Source of the DNA: Tectiglobus sp965247245
GTDB lineage: Bacteria; Pseudomonadota; Alphaproteobacteria; Rhizobiales; Hyphomicrobiaceae
Assembly: GCA_965247245.1 (NCBI GenBank)
Contig: CBDFGV010000003.1
Coordinates: 3,968,001 to 4,032,000, forward strand
Direction of reading: 5' to 3'
Length of the DNA: 64,000 bases
Positions 8,539 to 17,491 of this stretch are shown here, piece by piece. The notes below the pieces were generated by a model. It was given only the letters and a program-made list of their open reading frames with translations. It was not told the origin of the DNA and did no database searches. The position numbers were made by a program, and so were the translations under genes. Numbering within the stretch: position 1 is the first letter of the stretch; every line of letters begins with the position of its first letter.

Positions 8539-9942
8539 TCAACTTAGTGTGCGCACGTCAACGAAGTGGCCCGCGATCGCGGCAGCAGCAGCCATCGCCG
8601 GAGACACCAGATGCGTGCGCCCGCGGTAGCCCTGACGGCCTTCGAAGTTCCGGTTTGATGTCGCCGCACAACGCTGGCCCGGCTTAAGCTGGTCAGGATT
8701 CATGCCCAGACACATGGAGCAACCCGGTTCGCGCCAGTCAAAACCGGCATCCTTGAAGATCTTGTCGAGGCCCTCGGCCTCGGCCTGTTCCTTCACCAAA
8801 CCTGATCCCGGCACGATATGCGCGTAATCCAAACGCTCCGAGATCTTCTTGCCTTCCACGATCGCGGCTGCGGCCCGCAAATCTTCGATCCGGCCATTGG
8901 TACACGAACCGATCCAAATGACATCGAGGCCGATATCACTGATTTTGCTGTTGGCCTGCAGATCCATGTAGTCGAGCGCCCTATTCACAGCTGCACGCCG
9001 TGCCTCATCCTCGATCTTGGACGGGTCAGGGACCAGGCCATCGATCGTGGCGACCTGTTCGGGGCTGGTGCCCCAGGTTACCGTCGGCGGAAGGTTGGTA
9101 GCGTCCAACTTGACGACTTGGTCGAAGTAAGCGCCGTCGTCGGTGTGTAGCGTCTCCCAGTACTTCATAGCCTGCTCCCAGGCTGCACCTTTGGGTGCCT
9201 TGGGACGGCCCTTCAGGTAGTCGTAGGTCTTCTCGTCCGCTGCCACCATGCCGGCCCGGGCGCCGCCTTCGATCGACATGTTGCAGACCGTCATGCGGCC
9301 TTCCATGCTCAAATCCCGAATAGCCTCACCGTCATACTCGATGACGTGACCGGTGCCGCCGGCTGTGCCGATCTTGCCGATAATCGTGAGGATGATGTCC
9401 TTGGCGGTGACGCCGTCCGGCAACTTGCCGTCGACCGTCACCCGCATGTTTTTGGCCTTCTTCTGGATCAGCGTCTGTGTTGCGAGCACATGCTCGACCT
9501 CACTGGTACCGATGCCATGGGCGAGGGCGCCGAATGCACCATGCGTGGACGTATGGGAGTCACCGCAGACGATGGTCGTGCCGGGCAACGTGAAGCCTTG
9601 CTCCGGTCCGATGACGTGAACAATGCCTTGGCGCTTGTCCGTCTCATCGTAGTATTCCACGCCGAAGTCAGCGACGTTCTTCGCCAGCATGTCGACCTGA
9701 ATCTTTGCTTCCGGGTCGTCGATGCCCTTGGCCCGATTGGACGTCGGAACGCAGTGATCAACCACGGCCAATGTCCGCTCTACAGAGCGTACGCCACGCC
9801 CGGCAAGACGAAGCCCTTCAAACGCCTGCGGGCTGGTGACTTCGTGGACAAGATGGCGATCGATATAGAGCAGACAGGTGCCATCCTCCTGACGATCGAC
9901 AATGTGGTCATCGAAGATTTTATCGTAGAGGGTTTTGGCCAT
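8539..9942 (-). CDS. leuC: 3-isopropylmalate dehydratase large subunit
   Basis: Protein of 467 residues, the usual LeuC length, catalysing isomerisation of 2- to 3-isopropylmalate in leucine synthesis with a 4Fe-4S cluster. The N-terminus MAKTLYDKIFDDHIV is characteristic. Other landmarks are HQVTSPQAFEGLR-like (here HEVTSPQAFEGLR), GDSHTSTHGAFGALAHGIGT, and the cluster cysteines in IGSCTNGR and GCSMCLGMNPDQ. The small subunit leuD is not adjacent downstream, where the bufferin genes lie, so it must be encoded elsewhere or outside the window. Upstream is a 314-base gap with a strong hairpin. Confidence 0.96.
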   Translation of the reverse strand: MAKTLYDKIFDDHIVDRQEDGTCLLYIDRHLVHEVTSPQAFEGLRLAGRGVRSVERTLAVVDHCVPTSNRAKGIDDPEAKIQVDMLAKNVADFGVEYYDETDKRQGIVHVIGPEQGFTLPGTTIVCGDSHTSTHGAFGALAHGIGTSEVEHVLATQTLIQKKAKNMRVTVDGKLPDGVTAKDIILTIIGKIGTAGGTGHVIEYDGEAIRDLSMEGRMTVCNMSIEGGARAGMVAADEKTYDYLKGRPKAPKGAAWEQAMKYWETLHTDDGAYFDQVVKLDATNLPPTVTWGTSPEQVATIDGLVPDPSKIEDEARRAAVNRALDYMDLQANSKISDIGLDVIWIGSCTNGRIEDLRAAAAIVEGKKISERLDYAHIVPGSGLVKEQAEAEGLDKIFKDAGFDWREPGCSMCLGMNPDQLKPGQRCAATSNRNFEGRQGYRGRTHLVSPAMAAAAAIAGHFVDVRTLS

Positions 9943-10256
9943 GTGAAGGAGGACTCCCGATGCTTATGTGCGTGTTCTCACGGCAGTGATACCGCTTGAT
10001 CGGCAACCCTGCAATCATCGGCTGAATGTTCAGGTTTTGGAGGTGGGTCCGCCTAAAAGATAGCCGGGCTAGCAGCCCGGCCATGAAGTTTAGCCACATC
10101 ACAAAGGATGGGTCGAAGGCGTTGAAGGGAGGGTACAGCCTTCAGTAGCTGTCCGTCACAGCATGCTTATTAGATCGGATGAGGCTGTCCCACGGCAACC
10201 TCGTTCATCGCATGAAAGCTATGCAAAAAGCGCATAGCTAAGGAAAATGGCAGGTA
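9943..10256 (-). promoter_or_regulatory. leuC upstream region with GC-rich hairpin
   Basis: No convincing gene lies here. At 10063-10081 an 8-bp perfect stem (GCCGGGCT, loop AGC, AGCCCGGC) is followed on the minus strand by TATCTTTTAGG, resembling a weak terminator or attenuator about 120 bases before leuC. A short minus-strand frame through the hairpin begins MMWLNFMAGLLARLSF and contains leucines, but they are not a tandem run, so a leucine leader peptide is only a guess. The leuC promoter must lie in this gap or further upstream. Confidence 0.3.
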
Positions 10257-11147
10257 TTAGTAGCGGAATTTCTTGGCCTGAGTGACCAGAAAATCCCGCA
10301 AAACCTGGATCTTCTTCGACGTTTTTAGCTCTTCCGGATAGACGAAAATCACCGGCATTGTCGGGAGGTTAACGTCATTCAAAACCGGCACGAGATCGGT
10401 CTCTTCTTCGGCCAGGTACTCGGGGATCAGGCCGATGCCAACGCCGGATCGGATGGCATATTTCATGGCGATCACGCTGTTTGCGCGAAACGAAGGAATG
10501 CGCGGCGACGACCCATTTCGACCCGCCGTTTCCAACCATCTAATGGCTGATAAATGCTGGGCTGGCGCGCCGCCATGCGAAACGATGCGGTGGTTCTCCA
10601 GTTCCTCAAGCGATTGCGGTGCACCATTGCGTCTAACGTATTGCGCGGAGGCGAACGCTCGGACCCTGGCGTGGAACAAGACCCGGCGAATTAGGTCGCT
10701 CTGCTCAGGCTCATGAACCCAAAGCGCGGCATCGGCCTCACGCATGGCGATATCGATCTGGTCGTCGTTGAGTACCAGTTCGACACGGATATCCGGATAG
10801 AGTTCCATGAACTCTGGCATGCGCTGCGTCACCCAGACAGTGCCGATCCCGACCGGGCAAGTCAGGCGTAGTTCGCCAGTTGGCTTCGTAGTCGCGTCGC
10901 TGAGTAACGTTTCAGCAGTGTGAAGCTTGTTCATCACCTCCGAAGCGGTACCAAACAGTGTCTCGCCCTGCTCAGTCAGCACCAGGCCGCGCGCGTGCCT
11001 ATGAAACAGGGCGACCCCTAGATCCTTCTCAAGCGAGGACACCTGCCGGCTGACGGCCGACTGGCTCATGTGCAGATGCTCGCCGGCATGCGTAAAGCTG
11101 CCAGCTTCCGCCGCAGCGTGGAAGATTCTCAGCTTGTCCCAGTCCAT
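10257..11147 (-). CDS. LysR family transcriptional regulator
   Basis: Regulator of 296 residues. The N-terminal winged helix-turn-helix is MDWDKLRIFHAAAEAGSFT to the recognition segment LHMSQSAVSRQVSSLEKDLG, followed by the linker helix and a periplasmic-binding-like effector domain (ELRLTCPVGIGTVWVTQRMPEF). LysR proteins bind DNA as tetramers and respond to a small ligand. It lies between trxB upstream and leuC downstream on the same strand, with a 314-base gap before leuC. The ligand and target genes cannot be inferred from the sequence. Confidence 0.92.
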   Translation of the reverse strand: MDWDKLRIFHAAAEAGSFTHAGEHLHMSQSAVSRQVSSLEKDLGVALFHRHARGLVLTEQGETLFGTASEVMNKLHTAETLLSDATTKPTGELRLTCPVGIGTVWVTQRMPEFMELYPDIRVELVLNDDQIDIAMREADAALWVHEPEQSDLIRRVLFHARVRAFASAQYVRRNGAPQSLEELENHRIVSHGGAPAQHLSAIRWLETAGRNGSSPRIPSFRANSVIAMKYAIRSGVGIGLIPEYLAEEETDLVPVLNDVNLPTMPVIFVYPEELKTSKKIQVLRDFLVTQAKKFRY

Positions 11148-11331
11148 GGCTGTTACACCGCTCGCTGTTCAATTTCGCGCAACTTGGTTTGGTCGCGCGA
11201 CTGCGTCTTGCCGCAGTAAACAAGCGGCGGAAGTCGCGCACGGAAACTTCGACTAAGTGCAGTGGTGTAGATAAAGGCTAGATTGAGCCAACAAATGGCA
11301 AAAACTGCGACGCCTTGACACCAAATGCAGG

Positions 11332-12297
11332 TTATTCAGCGGCTTCTTGGGCCACGTCGAGGTGGGCGAGGTACTTTTCCGCCTCAAGAGCGGCCATACA
11401 ACCCATGCCTGCCGCCGTCACAGCCTGACGATAGATGTCATCGGTGACGTCGCCCGCTGCAAAAACACCGGGAACCGAGGTTGCCGTCGAATCCGGCGCG
11501 GTCACCACGTATCCACCCTGCTTCGTCTCGAGCTTGTCGGTGAAAAGCTCCGTTGCTGGTGCATGGCCGATTGCGATGAAGATCCCATCAACCGGTCGCT
11601 CTGTGATCTCACCTGTGTTGACGTTCTTGAGCTTGGCAGCCGTCACGGACTTGGGATCAGTGCTTCCCAGCACTTCCTCCAGTGTCGTGTCCCACAAGAC
11701 CTCGATCTTAGGGTTCTTGAACAAACGCTCCTGCAGAATCTTCTCTGAGCGGAACTCATCACGGCGGTGCACAACCGTAACGCGCGAAGCAAAATTAGTC
11801 AGAAACAGCGCTTCCTCGACGGCAGTATTGCCACCGCCAACAACGATGACTTCCTTGCCACGATAGAAGAAGCCGTCACAGGTCGCACAGGCTGAAACAC
11901 CAAAGCCCTGGAACTCGCTCTCGGTTGGCAGCCCCAGCCACTTGGCCTGCGCGCCGGTGCATACAATCAAGCTGTCACACGTGTAGGTGTTGCCACCATC
12001 ACCCGTTAGTTGAAAGGGGCGGCTGTCGAGATTGACGGAGGTAATGTGGTCCATCACCATTTCCGTCCCGACATGTTCAGCCTGTCCTTGCATTTGCTCC
12101 ATCAGCCATGGGCCTTGGATAACATCTGCGAAGCCGGGATAGTTCTCGACGTCGGTCGTGATGGTCAGCTGTCCGCCCGGTTGAATGCCCTGGATCAAGA
12201 GCGGATTCAGCATGGCGCGCGCGGCGTAAATCGCGGCCGTGTAGCCAGCTGGGCCCGAGCCAAGGATGATAACTTTGGCATGTTTCGGCGCGCTCAT
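11332..12297 (-). CDS. trxB: thioredoxin-disulfide reductase
   Basis: Protein of 321 residues reducing thioredoxin with NADPH through FAD. The FAD motif GSGPAGYTAAIYAARA follows a short N-terminus, the redox-active pair is in ACATCDGFFYRG, and the NADPH motif is VVGGGNTAVEEALFL followed by HRRDEFR. The C-terminal FAD contact is GVFAAGDVTDDIYRQAVTAAGMG. Start placed at the ATG at 12297 (MSAPKHAKV) with GGAG about 9 bases upstream; the longer reading frame to 12417 would overlap the preceding MFS gene and is not conserved-looking. Confidence 0.96.
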   Translation of the reverse strand: MSAPKHAKVIILGSGPAGYTAAIYAARAMLNPLLIQGIQPGGQLTITTDVENYPGFADVIQGPWLMEQMQGQAEHVGTEMVMDHITSVNLDSRPFQLTGDGGNTYTCDSLIVCTGAQAKWLGLPTESEFQGFGVSACATCDGFFYRGKEVIVVGGGNTAVEEALFLTNFASRVTVVHRRDEFRSEKILQERLFKNPKIEVLWDTTLEEVLGSTDPKSVTAAKLKNVNTGEITERPVDGIFIAIGHAPATELFTDKLETKQGGYVVTAPDSTATSVPGVFAAGDVTDDIYRQAVTAAGMGCMAALEAEKYLAHLDVAQEAAE

Positions 12298-12376
12298 TGC
12301 TGTGTCTCCGTTCAAAACTGGCAGCCTCACAACGTGGGGTGTGAGCCAACGCTGGTCAATGGGCCATTTTGCAACG

Positions 12377-13597
12377 TCATGCAACCCTGGAGCGGTCAGT
12401 TGCAAACCACAAAACAATACCCAGAAATGTCATTACAGTGAGGCCCTGGCCGGCCATGATCCACAGGGCCTGTTGGGAAGAGAACTGCTCGAAGAGGTAC
12501 CCGGCATTGTACATTCCCAGCGCGCTGGTGCCGATGAATATCGATAGTATGCCGGTTGCGCGACCGCGCATTTCCGGTGGCGCAATCAAGTAAACCAGGA
12601 CGAATTGGGCGGCAGAAAAGCAAGCGGCAGCTGCGCCAGCAACGACAAACGCAAGCGTCGCCGTGCTGATATTCAGTTGGAGAGCAAGCGCTGCCACCAA
12701 GATCAAATAAGAAAACGGCCCCCAAAAGTAGAGCCGAAACAGCGAGCGGTTGGTTGCCATCAGGCCGATAATCATTGCAGCAATAGCGCCGCCCAATCCC
12801 TCAGTTGCGGTCAGCACACCGATGGCAGCAGCCGACAGCGCAAGGTCACGTTCGCCCATAACGGGGATCATGGCGACGAGCGGGAAGCACCAGACATTGT
12901 AGACAATCGTGATACCCAGCACGATGACGAACGAGCGGTCGCGCAACAGCGCCATCGGCGGCAGCAGCATGCCGATGGCAAATGCCGGTTGGCCACCAGC
13001 TCTGCTCGCGGAATTTTGACGTTGCGCGATGCCCAGCGCCAATAGCAAGCAAAGGGCATAGAGAACGGCACTGAGCGTGAAGATCCCGGCGATGCCGAGC
13101 CACTGATAGACAAGGCCGCCGCAAATCGGCCCGACAGCGCGCGTCACATAGTTGGTGATGTTATCGAACGCCGACGCGGAAGCCAGAATGCGATTGTCTA
13201 CAGCGTCAACCAGAAGGCGCCGTCGAAGCGGCATGTCGGTCACCCAGTAGACACCGGTCACCAGAGTTGCGATGGCGATTACAGTGAAGTCAGCCCTGCC
13301 GTAGTAGGCCGCAACAGCTGTCGCGGTGCAAACCAGCAAAACGATGACTGTAAGTGCAATCAGCCAGCGCTTGCGGTTCACGATGTCTGTCAGCGCTCCG
13401 ATAAAGAAGCCCAGCAGCACAAACGGCGACATGCGCAACAGCGCCAACAATGCAACCAGTTGCGGAGACTGCGTAATCTCAAATGCGTAGATGCCGACGG
13501 CCAGGAACTCCAACCAGCGGACCGTCCCCGTCAGAAGCCCGAAACACCAGATTCGTGTGTAATCCGGATTGGCAAATATGCGCAGTGATGAAGGCAC
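12377..13597 (-). CDS. MFS transporter
   Basis: Membrane protein of 406 residues with about twelve hydrophobic segments. It begins MPSSLRIFANPDYTRIWCFG and shows the loop 2-3 signature-like GFFIGALTDIVNRKRWL, as in the major facilitator family of the enterobactin-exporter or DHA3 type. The substrate is unknown; such proteins often export drugs or siderophores. The start codon is GTG. The stop is 79 bases upstream of the trxB start on the same strand, so read-through into trxB is possible. Confidence 0.85.
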   Translation of the reverse strand: MPSSLRIFANPDYTRIWCFGLLTGTVRWLEFLAVGIYAFEITQSPQLVALLALLRMSPFVLLGFFIGALTDIVNRKRWLIALTVIVLLVCTATAVAAYYGRADFTVIAIATLVTGVYWVTDMPLRRRLLVDAVDNRILASASAFDNITNYVTRAVGPICGGLVYQWLGIAGIFTLSAVLYALCLLLALGIAQRQNSASRAGGQPAFAIGMLLPPMALLRDRSFVIVLGITIVYNVWCFPLVAMIPVMGERDLALSAAAIGVLTATEGLGGAIAAMIIGLMATNRSLFRLYFWGPFSYLILVAALALQLNISTATLAFVVAGAAAACFSAAQFVLVYLIAPPEMRGRATGILSIFIGTSALGMYNAGYLFEQFSSQQALWIMAGQGLTVMTFLGIVLWFATDRSRVA

Positions 13598-13761
13598 GAG
13601 AACCGATGGCAGCCTGCAGTTTCAGATCGAGAAGGGATCTCAAGTAGGCAGTGCAGATCCCATTGCCACCCAGAGTCGAGTCATCACTATAACCCAGTTT
13701 CGCATGCGGCTGACACATGTAAAGCATTGCTGCGCATCAGCAGTTGCGGTGTCGGCCACGT

Positions 13762-14502
13762 TCAGAACAGTCCCAGTCCTTTGAAGCTGGCGTGTCCTTC
13801 GCGTCCGACAATAATGTGGTCATGGATAACTATACCGAAAGGCTCTGCCGCGTTGGCAATGCGCCTGGTCATTTCGATGTCAGTGCGAGAAGGGTGAGGG
13901 TCACCAGATGGGTGGTTGTGGACCAGCAAAAGAGCGCTGGCGGACAACTCCAGGGCACGTTTCACGACCTCTCGAATGTACACCGGCGTATGATCGACTG
14001 TGCCGCGGCTTTGCACTTCGTCTTCAATCAAGCGGTTCTTCTTGTCGAGGAACAGGATCCTGAACTGCTCCTTCTCCTCTTTCGCCATGGCCGCTTGGCA
14101 GTAGGCGAGAACGTCCGACCAAGAAGAAAGAATGGGTTTGTCGAGGACAGTTGTCTGCAGGAGCCGAAGTGATGCGGCTTTAATGAGCTTGAGCTCAACA
14201 ATGGCCGCCTGCCCGATGCCTTTTACTTCGAGAAGCCGCGCGTCAGGTGCATTGATGACCTCGGCAAACGTACCAAACTTGTCGATGAGAGCTTTCGCCA
14301 GACCCTTCGTATCGCGCCTGGGTTGGGCACGAAACAGCACCATTTCCAACAACTCGTAATCGGGCATCGCATCTGCGCCGCCCTTTATGAAGCGGTCGCG
14401 CAGGCGCTGCCGATGACCAGTATGAGAGAAAGGCTGCTTCGCTTCGAACAGCTCGCCGTGTGCTGGGTTAGTTTTCTTTCCGTCCGCAGCATCGTCCGAC
14501 AT
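13762..14502 (-). CDS. radC: RadC family JAMM/MPN-domain protein
   Basis: Protein of 246 residues. The N-terminal helix-hairpin-helix region (ELLEMVLFRAQPRRDTKGLA, LLEVKGIGQAAIVELK) precedes a zinc-dependent JAMM domain with EVQSRGTVDHTPVYIREV and the metal motif HNHPSGDPHPSRTD. Despite its name, a direct role in DNA repair is doubtful and its substrate is unknown. It follows map by 15 bases on the same strand, the map-radC order common in alphaproteobacteria, and probably shares its transcript. Confidence 0.95.
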   Translation of the reverse strand: MSDDAADGKKTNPAHGELFEAKQPFSHTGHRQRLRDRFIKGGADAMPDYELLEMVLFRAQPRRDTKGLAKALIDKFGTFAEVINAPDARLLEVKGIGQAAIVELKLIKAASLRLLQTTVLDKPILSSWSDVLAYCQAAMAKEEKEQFRILFLDKKNRLIEDEVQSRGTVDHTPVYIREVVKRALELSASALLLVHNHPSGDPHPSRTDIEMTRRIANAAEPFGIVIHDHIIVGREGHASFKGLGLF

Positions 14503-14517
14503 CGGATCCGCCGTTGA

Positions 14518-15351
14518 TCAGGCCGGCTGGTACCTCGGTCGATCGAGACCAGCAGGTGAGTAAGTAAAAACCTCGCAGCCGTCTTCCGTGACACCGACCG
14601 TATGTTCAAATTGGGCCGACAGCTCACGATCACTCGTCACTGCGGTCCAGCCGTCGGCAAGTGTTTTCACTTTCGACCGCCCCAAGTTGATCATCGGCTC
14701 GATCGTAAACAACATTCCTGGTTTGAGAACGGGTCCCTCTCCGGCGCGGCCGTAGTGCAGGATGTTTGGCTTATCATGAAACACCTGACCAAGGCCGTGA
14801 CCGCAGAAGTCACGGACAACGCTGCATCGCTCACCTTCAGCATACGCCTGAATAGCGGCCCCGATATGTCCGGTCGTGTGACCCGGCTTCACCGCTGCCA
14901 CGCCGCGTTGCAAAGATTCAAACGTGACATCGATCAAACGGTCGGCTTTGCGGTTGATTTCGCCAACAGGGTACATTCGGCTCGAGTCGCCATGCCATCC
15001 ATCAACAATCAATGTGACATCGATGTTAACGATGTCGCCTTTGCGCAGCTGCTTGGCGCCCGGAATGCCATGGCACACGACATGGTTGATCGATGTGCAG
15101 CAGGATTTCGGAAATCCCCTGTAGTTCAACGTCGCAGGAACCGCGTCATTCGCCATGGCGAACTGAAACACCAGGTCGTCCAGAAAGTCGGTGCGGGTGC
15201 CTGGCTGGACGTGCGGAACCAGCATGTCGAGGGCCGCAGCAGCAAGCTGCCCGGCTTTTCGCATGCCCGCGAATGCCTCCTCGCCGTGGATCGGAATATC
15301 GGAATCCCGAGTCCGCGTCGGAAGCTTTGATGCAATTTCAAGGTTGGACAT
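14518..15351 (-). CDS. map: type I methionine aminopeptidase
   Basis: Enzyme of 277 residues removing the initiator methionine from new proteins. The N-terminus of the domain is IHGEEAFAGMRKAGQLAA. Metal-ligand motifs are present: GDIVNIDVTLIVDGWHGDSSRM, FCGHGLGQVFHDKPNILH, FTIEPMINLG and a final glutamate in FEHTVGVTEDG. I use the ATG at 15351 (MSNLEIASK), with AGG 7 bases upstream. The frame is open to a GTG at 15435, but that codon sits in the terminator T-tract of the upstream rplS transcript. Followed closely by radC. Confidence 0.94.
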   Translation of the reverse strand: MSNLEIASKLPTRTRDSDIPIHGEEAFAGMRKAGQLAAAALDMLVPHVQPGTRTDFLDDLVFQFAMANDAVPATLNYRGFPKSCCTSINHVVCHGIPGAKQLRKGDIVNIDVTLIVDGWHGDSSRMYPVGEINRKADRLIDVTFESLQRGVAAVKPGHTTGHIGAAIQAYAEGERCSVVRDFCGHGLGQVFHDKPNILHYGRAGEGPVLKPGMLFTIEPMINLGRSKVKTLADGWTAVTSDRELSAQFEHTVGVTEDGCEVFTYSPAGLDRPRYQPA

Positions 15352-15435
15352 TGTCTCGCCTAAACCCAGATCTCTCTTCTCTAAACTTAATGCAAACGCC
15401 GCTTGGCGCAATTCTCTCGCTGTAAAAACAGTCAC

Positions 15436-15465
15436 AAAAAAGTTCGGCCCAGCAATTGCCGGGCC
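15436..15465 (-). terminator. rho-independent terminator of the trmD-rplS transcript
   Basis: On the minus strand GGCCCGGC and GCTGGGCC form an 8-bp stem with one G-U pair and an AATT loop (15446-15465), followed by GAACTTTTTTG. It lies about 57 bases after the rplS stop and ahead of map. The G-U pair becomes an A-C mismatch on the plus strand, so the hairpin is strand-specific. Confidence 0.75.
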
Positions 15466-15521
15466 GTCAATCGGTCTAACGCAGTTGAGTAACCCTTGGC
15501 ATCACGAGATGATGGTCAGGA

Positions 15522-16247
15522 TTAGCTCTCTTTGCTTTCGCCTTCAGCTTCGGCTTCACCACCTTCGGTTGCCTCAGCTTCTGGTTCTTCCTCGGCTGGC
15601 ACCTCTTCAACCGTGGCTTCCGCCATCAGTCGCTGGGCTTGGCCGATCCAGTCTTCCTTTTCGATGCGACCGTCCAGCTTGAGAGCTTCGTCGATGTTAG
15701 CAATATCATCATCAGAAAGAGCTGCAATCTGCTCAAACTTCATGATGTTGAGCTTGTTGAGCATCGTCTCCAAATCAGGTGCGATCGTCTCGATCAGCTT
15801 GAGATCGTCCTTCTCGCCCTTCGGCTTACGGAATCCTTTGAACGCCGCATTGAGGCGCTTTGCGCGGGCATCGGTACGCTCGGTAATACGTGCCGAGCGA
15901 CCACGGCGGCCGCGGAGATAGTAAAGCTTGGCGCGGCGAACCTTGCCGCGACGCACGACTTCAATGTCGGTGATGTAAGGGGAGTAAATTGGAAAAACGC
16001 GCTCGACGCCTTCGCCGTAGGAGATCTTGCGGACTGTGAAGTTTTCGTTAATGCCGCCGCCGGCTCGGGCAATGCAGACACCTTCATAAGCCTGGTTCCG
16101 GACGTTCTTGCCTTCGACGACTTTGACGACAACACGGACTGTGTCACCCGGTTCGAACTCTGGCACCGCGCGGACTGCGGCAATAGACTTCATTTGCTCT
16201 TCTTCGAGCTCGCGAATGATATCCATTCTTGGTTTTTCCTTTGTCAT
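15522..16247 (-). CDS. rplS: 50S ribosomal protein L19 with extended helix-hairpin-helix C-terminus
   Basis: Residues 8-125 are ordinary L19 (MDIIRELEEEQMK, FEPGDTVRVVVKVVEG, RVFPIYSPYI, RRGKVRRAKLYYLRGRRGR), which lies at the interface of the ribosomal subunits. Total length is 241 residues, roughly twice the family norm. Residues 147-210 form an added domain (DLKLIETIAPDLETMLNKL, FEQIAALSDDDIANIDEAL, GRIEKEDWIGQAQRLMAE), which closely resembles the C-terminal extension seen on alphaproteobacterial L21 and NuoE proteins. Residues 211-241 are an acidic tail. The gene follows trmD and ends at a clear terminator. The function of the extension is unknown. Confidence 0.95.
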   Translation of the reverse strand: MTKEKPRMDIIRELEEEQMKSIAAVRAVPEFEPGDTVRVVVKVVEGKNVRNQAYEGVCIARAGGGINENFTVRKISYGEGVERVFPIYSPYITDIEVVRRGKVRRAKLYYLRGRRGRSARITERTDARAKRLNAAFKGFRKPKGEKDDLKLIETIAPDLETMLNKLNIMKFEQIAALSDDDIANIDEALKLDGRIEKEDWIGQAQRLMAEATVEEVPAEEEPEAEATEGGEAEAEGESKES

Positions 16248-16374
16248 TCTTCAATGCAGAGGAACTCTGCGAGCGACATAAACGTCGCAGTCGCCGTTCG
16301 TGCGGCCCTTCTGGGCAACCCTTGTTGGGAAATTCAAGCCGGCTGTATAACCGAACTCAGCGCCGGTGTCGACA

Positions 16375-17088
16375 CTAAATCTCGTCGGAATCCTTACGTG
16401 GAGCCAACAAATCCGGTCGTTTTTGCTTGGTTTGCAAAATTGACTGCTCCTGCCGCCAGGCTTCTATCCGTTTGTGGTCTCCGCTCAGCAGAACATCTGG
16501 AATATCCTGGCCCTCCCAGGTCCTGGGTCGGGTGTAGTGTGGATGCTCAAGGAGCCCGTTATCGAAGCTTTCCTGACGAAGCGATTCCTCCGCCCCGAGC
16601 ACACCTGGTCGCAGCCTTGCGCATGCATCAATCAGCACCATCGCAGCAAGTTCGCCGCCTGAAAGCACGTAATCGCCAATGGATACTTCTCGGACGTTGC
16701 GGCTCTTGAGAACCCGCTCATCGACGCCTTCGAAGCGGCCGGCAAGCAGCGCCACGCCGGGGCCGTCTGCAAGCTCACGGACCAGGCGCTGGCTCAGAGG
16801 TTCACCGCGCGGCGACAGATAGATGAGCGGCAGCTCCGGCTCGCGACTGCGCGCATGATCAACGGCTGCGGCAACAACGTCACAGCGCATGACCATGCCA
16901 GGCCCGCCACCGGCAGGCGTGTCATCCACGGAATTGTGCCGGCCGATTCCAAATTCCCGGATGTTGATGGTCGACAACTTCCACTTGTTGTTCGCGAGCC
17001 CATTGCCAACGACCGCCTCCGCCAACGGGCCGGGGAAGAGTGACGGATAAAGGGTCAGGACCTGAGCATGCCAGATGTCTTCGCTCAC
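16375..17088 (-). CDS. trmD: tRNA (guanine-N1-)-methyltransferase
   Basis: Protein of 237 residues that methylates G37 of tRNAs with S-adenosylmethionine, protecting the reading frame. SPOUT-fold motifs present are VDDTPAGGGPGMVMRCDV, IYLSPRGEPLSQRL, VALLAGRFEGVDERV and VSIGDYVLSGGELAAMVLIDA, which form the trefoil knot. The start ATG follows directly on the upstream DUF1330 gene (6 bases apart). rplS lies 127 bases downstream, the classical trmD-rplS order. C-terminal residues EQSILQTKQKRPDLL are typical. Confidence 0.96.
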   Translation of the reverse strand: MSEDIWHAQVLTLYPSLFPGPLAEAVVGNGLANNKWKLSTINIREFGIGRHNSVDDTPAGGGPGMVMRCDVVAAAVDHARSREPELPLIYLSPRGEPLSQRLVRELADGPGVALLAGRFEGVDERVLKSRNVREVSIGDYVLSGGELAAMVLIDACARLRPGVLGAEESLRQESFDNGLLEHPHYTRPRTWEGQDIPDVLLSGDHKRIEAWRQEQSILQTKQKRPDLLAPRKDSDEI

Positions 17089-17094
17089 GGGCGT

Positions 17095-17391
17095 CTAGGC
17101 AGTCTCTGCCCCCTCCACAACGACAATGTCGATAATACCTGCGTTCTCGCGGAGCTTGCGGGCCTGCGCATATTGCTCGGAATGGGCGTACGCACGCGCA
17201 GCATCGAAACTCTCAAACTCGATAACAATGTTGCGGGCCCGGCCCTCACCTTCGACCACTTCCGATCGCCCGCCACGCGCGAGGTACTGGCCGCCGTAGT
17301 GATTGGCCGCATCGGTTGCCCTTTCGGCGTAAGCCGCCCAGGCCGTCGGATTGGTGACAATAGCCCGCGCAATCAAGTAACCTTTTGCCAT
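17095..17391 (-). CDS. DUF1330 domain protein
   Basis: Small protein of 98 residues in the dimeric ferredoxin-like DUF1330 family: MAKGYLIARAIVTNPTAWA, then YGGQYLARGGRSEVVEG and VIEFESFDAARAYAHSEQY near the C-terminus. Family members are proposed to bind or oxidise small aromatic molecules, but no activity is established. It sits 6 bases upstream of trmD in the same direction and could be the first gene of that transcript. Confidence 0.85.
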   Translation of the reverse strand: MAKGYLIARAIVTNPTAWAAYAERATDAANHYGGQYLARGGRSEVVEGEGRARNIVIEFESFDAARAYAHSEQYAQARKLRENAGIIDIVVVEGAETA

Positions 17392-17491
17392 GAAATTCTC
17401 CTAACATGACGTCTTACATACGGATTTAGCTGTCTTTCGACCGATCGTATACCGGCCGGAGCTCGCAGCGGGTACATGGGCTCGGCAAATT

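Noticed and set aside
9920..10102. Leucine leader peptide before leuC
   Set aside because: The frame has scattered leucines but no run of tandem leucine codons, and it overlaps the leuC start region rather than ending at the hairpin, so attenuation is not supported.
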